Of a stretch of 6,931 nucleotides of DNA, positions 5,693 to 6,931 are shown in pieces. The stretch spans positions 1 to 6,931 of the forward strand of contig WAOZ01000010.1 in assembly GCA_015520975.1 (NCBI GenBank). The letters run 5' to 3'. Source of the DNA: DHVE2 group archaeon. Its GTDB lineage: Archaea; Thermoplasmatota; Thermoplasmata; Thermoplasmatales; Aciduliprofundaceae. The translations under genes and the position numbers were made by a program. The notes below the pieces were generated by a model. The model saw only the letters and a program-made list of their open reading frames with translations. It was not told the origin of the DNA and did not search any database. Position 1 is the stretch's first letter; each line of letters begins with the position of its first letter.

Positions 5693-5714
5693 CTATGCAA
5701 GAAATATCGAATTT

Positions 5715-6931
5715 ATGTTTGTGGATAGAATCCAGGAATTTAAAAGACTTGAAAATGTGGTGAATTCAGCGCATAAGAGGGGCAAGCTTCTGGTTGTCAT
5801 AGGACCTGAGGGTGCCGGAAAAACAACGCTTGTTAAAGAATTTTGCAATAAATACGGGATCAATATGAAATATTATCGCTGTGACGAGTTTGAGACGCAC
5901 ATACCTCTGGCGACAATGCGGAGAATTGTAAATCTGTATTATCCATCGCTTAAGAAAGCCCGTACGCCTGAATCAATATTCTCCCTTCTTATTGAACAAT
6001 TTAAATCGGAGAGAAAGCCTTTCGTGATGTTTATCAATAACATACATCTGGCAGATCCGCTGTCCCTGAAATTTATAATGCATTATGCGGCTCACGCACC
6101 AAAGAACACATTACTCGTGGTCAGTTATTATGTTGGTAAGGAGGGACGCGAACTTGAGGATGTGCTTGAAAAAATTGTGCTTGAAGAACTTGCTGAGATT
6201 TTAATGGTTGACAATTTCGATGAAAAAACTGTTGAGGAATATTTGAAAGAAAGCGGAATAAAGCCATCTCGTTCTGAGATTAAAAAAATATACACCGTTA
6301 GCAACGGTAATCCATTGCATCTGAAATACATATGCGAATATTACAGAATCTCCGGTAAGTACCCTGAATGCGACACTTTCGACGAACTCATAGAGAGATT
6401 CGTGAATATGCTGCCCAAACAGCACAGAGAAGTTGTCAAAATAGCATCTGTGATGGGTGTGTTCTTCTTCAAAGATGTTATAAACGCGCTGCTGCCAGAT
6501 AGCAATGGTGCAATTGAAGAACTTGAAAAAATGGGGATCATAGAATCACTGGATGCTGGAGAGTACCGTGGCTATGTGTTCACACATCAGCAACTTCAAA
6601 AGGCTATCTATAAAGCCATACCTGAAGATGAAAGAAAAGTTATTCATGAAAAAATAGCGCAGTGCATAGAGCGAAATAGATTATACAGTGGATGGGAGCG
6701 TGTTCACGAACTTGCGAGGCATTATTCACATGCCGAAAATGTAACAAAATCTCTGAAATATCTTGAACTTGCTGCACGCGATTCTCTGGATAAAAAAGAT
6801 TACTATGATGCCGCAGATTATCTGATGAAGTATGAGAAGTTTCTGAACTCGCACAATGACGATGAGAAAAGAGCGTGGATGTACGGTGCACTTTACAAAG
6901 CGCTAAGAGAATCTGGTAGAACTGTCTCTTA
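5715..6931 (+). CDS. STAND/AAA_16-like P-loop ATPase with winged helix and helical repeats (partial)
   Basis: The first 405 codons are present and the frame is still open at the right edge. The start MFVDRIQEFKRLE is the 'F(V)xRxxExxxL' opening common to MalT-like and other STAND ATPases. Walker A is GPEGAGKTT (30-38, Lys36). The Walker B region reads FVMFINNIHLADPLSL (103-118), matching the family hhhhDD-hhWADPxSL but with Asn108-Asn109 in place of Asp-Asp. The strand LLVVSYY (133-139) lacks the Arg usual in the TYR-like sensor. SNGNPLHL (196-203) provides the STAND GxP motif, followed by a probable winged helix (about 232-300) and helices resembling TPR or similar repeats (about 325-405). 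Such proteins are nucleotide-controlled switches in signalling, transcription control or defence; the output domain, if any, lies beyond the window. The ATG is supported by its TATA spacing. Confidence 0.8.
   Translation, partial: MFVDRIQEFKRLENVVNSAHKRGKLLVVIGPEGAGKTTLVKEFCNKYGINMKYYRCDEFETHIPLATMRRIVNLYYPSLKKARTPESIFSLLIEQFKSERKPFVMFINNIHLADPLSLKFIMHYAAHAPKNTLLVVSYYVGKEGRELEDVLEKIVLEELAEILMVDNFDEKTVEEYLKESGIKPSRSEIKKIYTVSNGNPLHLKYICEYYRISGKYPECDTFDELIERFVNMLPKQHREVVKIASVMGVFFFKDVINALLPDSNGAIEELEKMGIIESLDAGEYRGYVFTHQQLQKAIYKAIPEDERKVIHEKIAQCIERNRLYSGWERVHELARHYSHAENVTKSLKYLELAARDSLDKKDYYDAADYLMKYEKFLNSHNDDEKRAWMYGALYKALRESGRTVS

Noticed and set aside
5626..5714. A small RNA gene (box C/D guide or tRNA-like) between Ogg2 and the ATPase
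   Set aside because: I found no clear C box (RUGAUGA) and D box (CUGA) pair and no cloverleaf; the region is better explained by a terminator plus promoter.
6128..6891. Minus-strand frames opposite the ATPase gene
   Set aside because: The plus-strand frame is continuous for 405 codons with Walker A, GxP and winged-helix features; the antisense frames are short and Ser-rich or otherwise unpatterned.
1..6931. CRISPR array, insertion sequence, integrase, tRNA or rRNA gene
   Set aside because: No spaced direct repeats, transposase motifs, terminal inverted repeats or conserved RNA sequences were visible; genes cover nearly all of the window.

Overview
The window reads as a moderately AT-rich archaeal chromosome segment, densely packed with short intergenic gaps. 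The archaeal marker genes are SRP54, a TrmY-type tRNA pseudouridine-54 methyltransferase, Sec61-beta, an Ogg2-type 8-oxoguanine glycosylase and a Ras/Rab-like small GTPase. Transcription units also begin with archaeal TATA boxes about 24-28 nt before the start codon. From memory, the SRP54 sequence (DTSGR in place of the usual DTAGR, and an N domain opening LxSLxxSLRxTIRKIT) resembles Thermoplasmata-type SRP54. A Thermoplasmata-related euryarchaeon is therefore my best guess, but I could not test it by search.

Layout, left to right. (1) Positions 1-41, minus strand: the first codons of a gene that looks like a family 2 glycosyltransferase, running off the left edge. (2) Positions 42-126: a divergent promoter region with two TATA boxes. 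(3) Positions 127-2977, plus strand: a three-gene operon, SRP54 - TrmY-type methyltransferase - radical SAM enzyme, with both junctions being 4-base ATGA overlaps. (4) Positions 2971-3798, minus strand: a Ras-like GTPase with a C-terminal extension of about 95 residues, convergent with the radical SAM gene and overlapping its 3' end by 7 nt. (5) Positions 3851-4882, minus strand: Sec61-beta followed with zero spacing by an alkyladenine (3-methyladenine) DNA glycosylase that carries an unassigned N-terminal region of about 98 residues. (6) Positions 4883-4977: a second divergent promoter region. (7) Positions 4978-5625, plus strand: Ogg2. (8) Positions 5626-5714: a T-tract terminator, an inverted repeat and a TATA box. 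(9) From 5715 to the right edge, plus strand: a STAND-type P-loop ATPase with a winged-helix region and helical repeats, truncated by the window end.

Functionally the window holds two targeting and translocation components (SRP54 and Sec61-beta), a tRNA modification enzyme and two base-excision-repair glycosylases that share a divergent promoter region. It also holds a radical SAM enzyme of uncertain substrate, a small GTPase and a large signalling-type ATPase. Most of this is housekeeping, and I see no clear defence island, mobile element, CRISPR array or RNA gene. The least ordinary items are the domain extensions on the GTPase and the alkyladenine glycosylase, the STAND ATPase with Asn-Asn at the Walker B position, and the inverted repeat beside its promoter.
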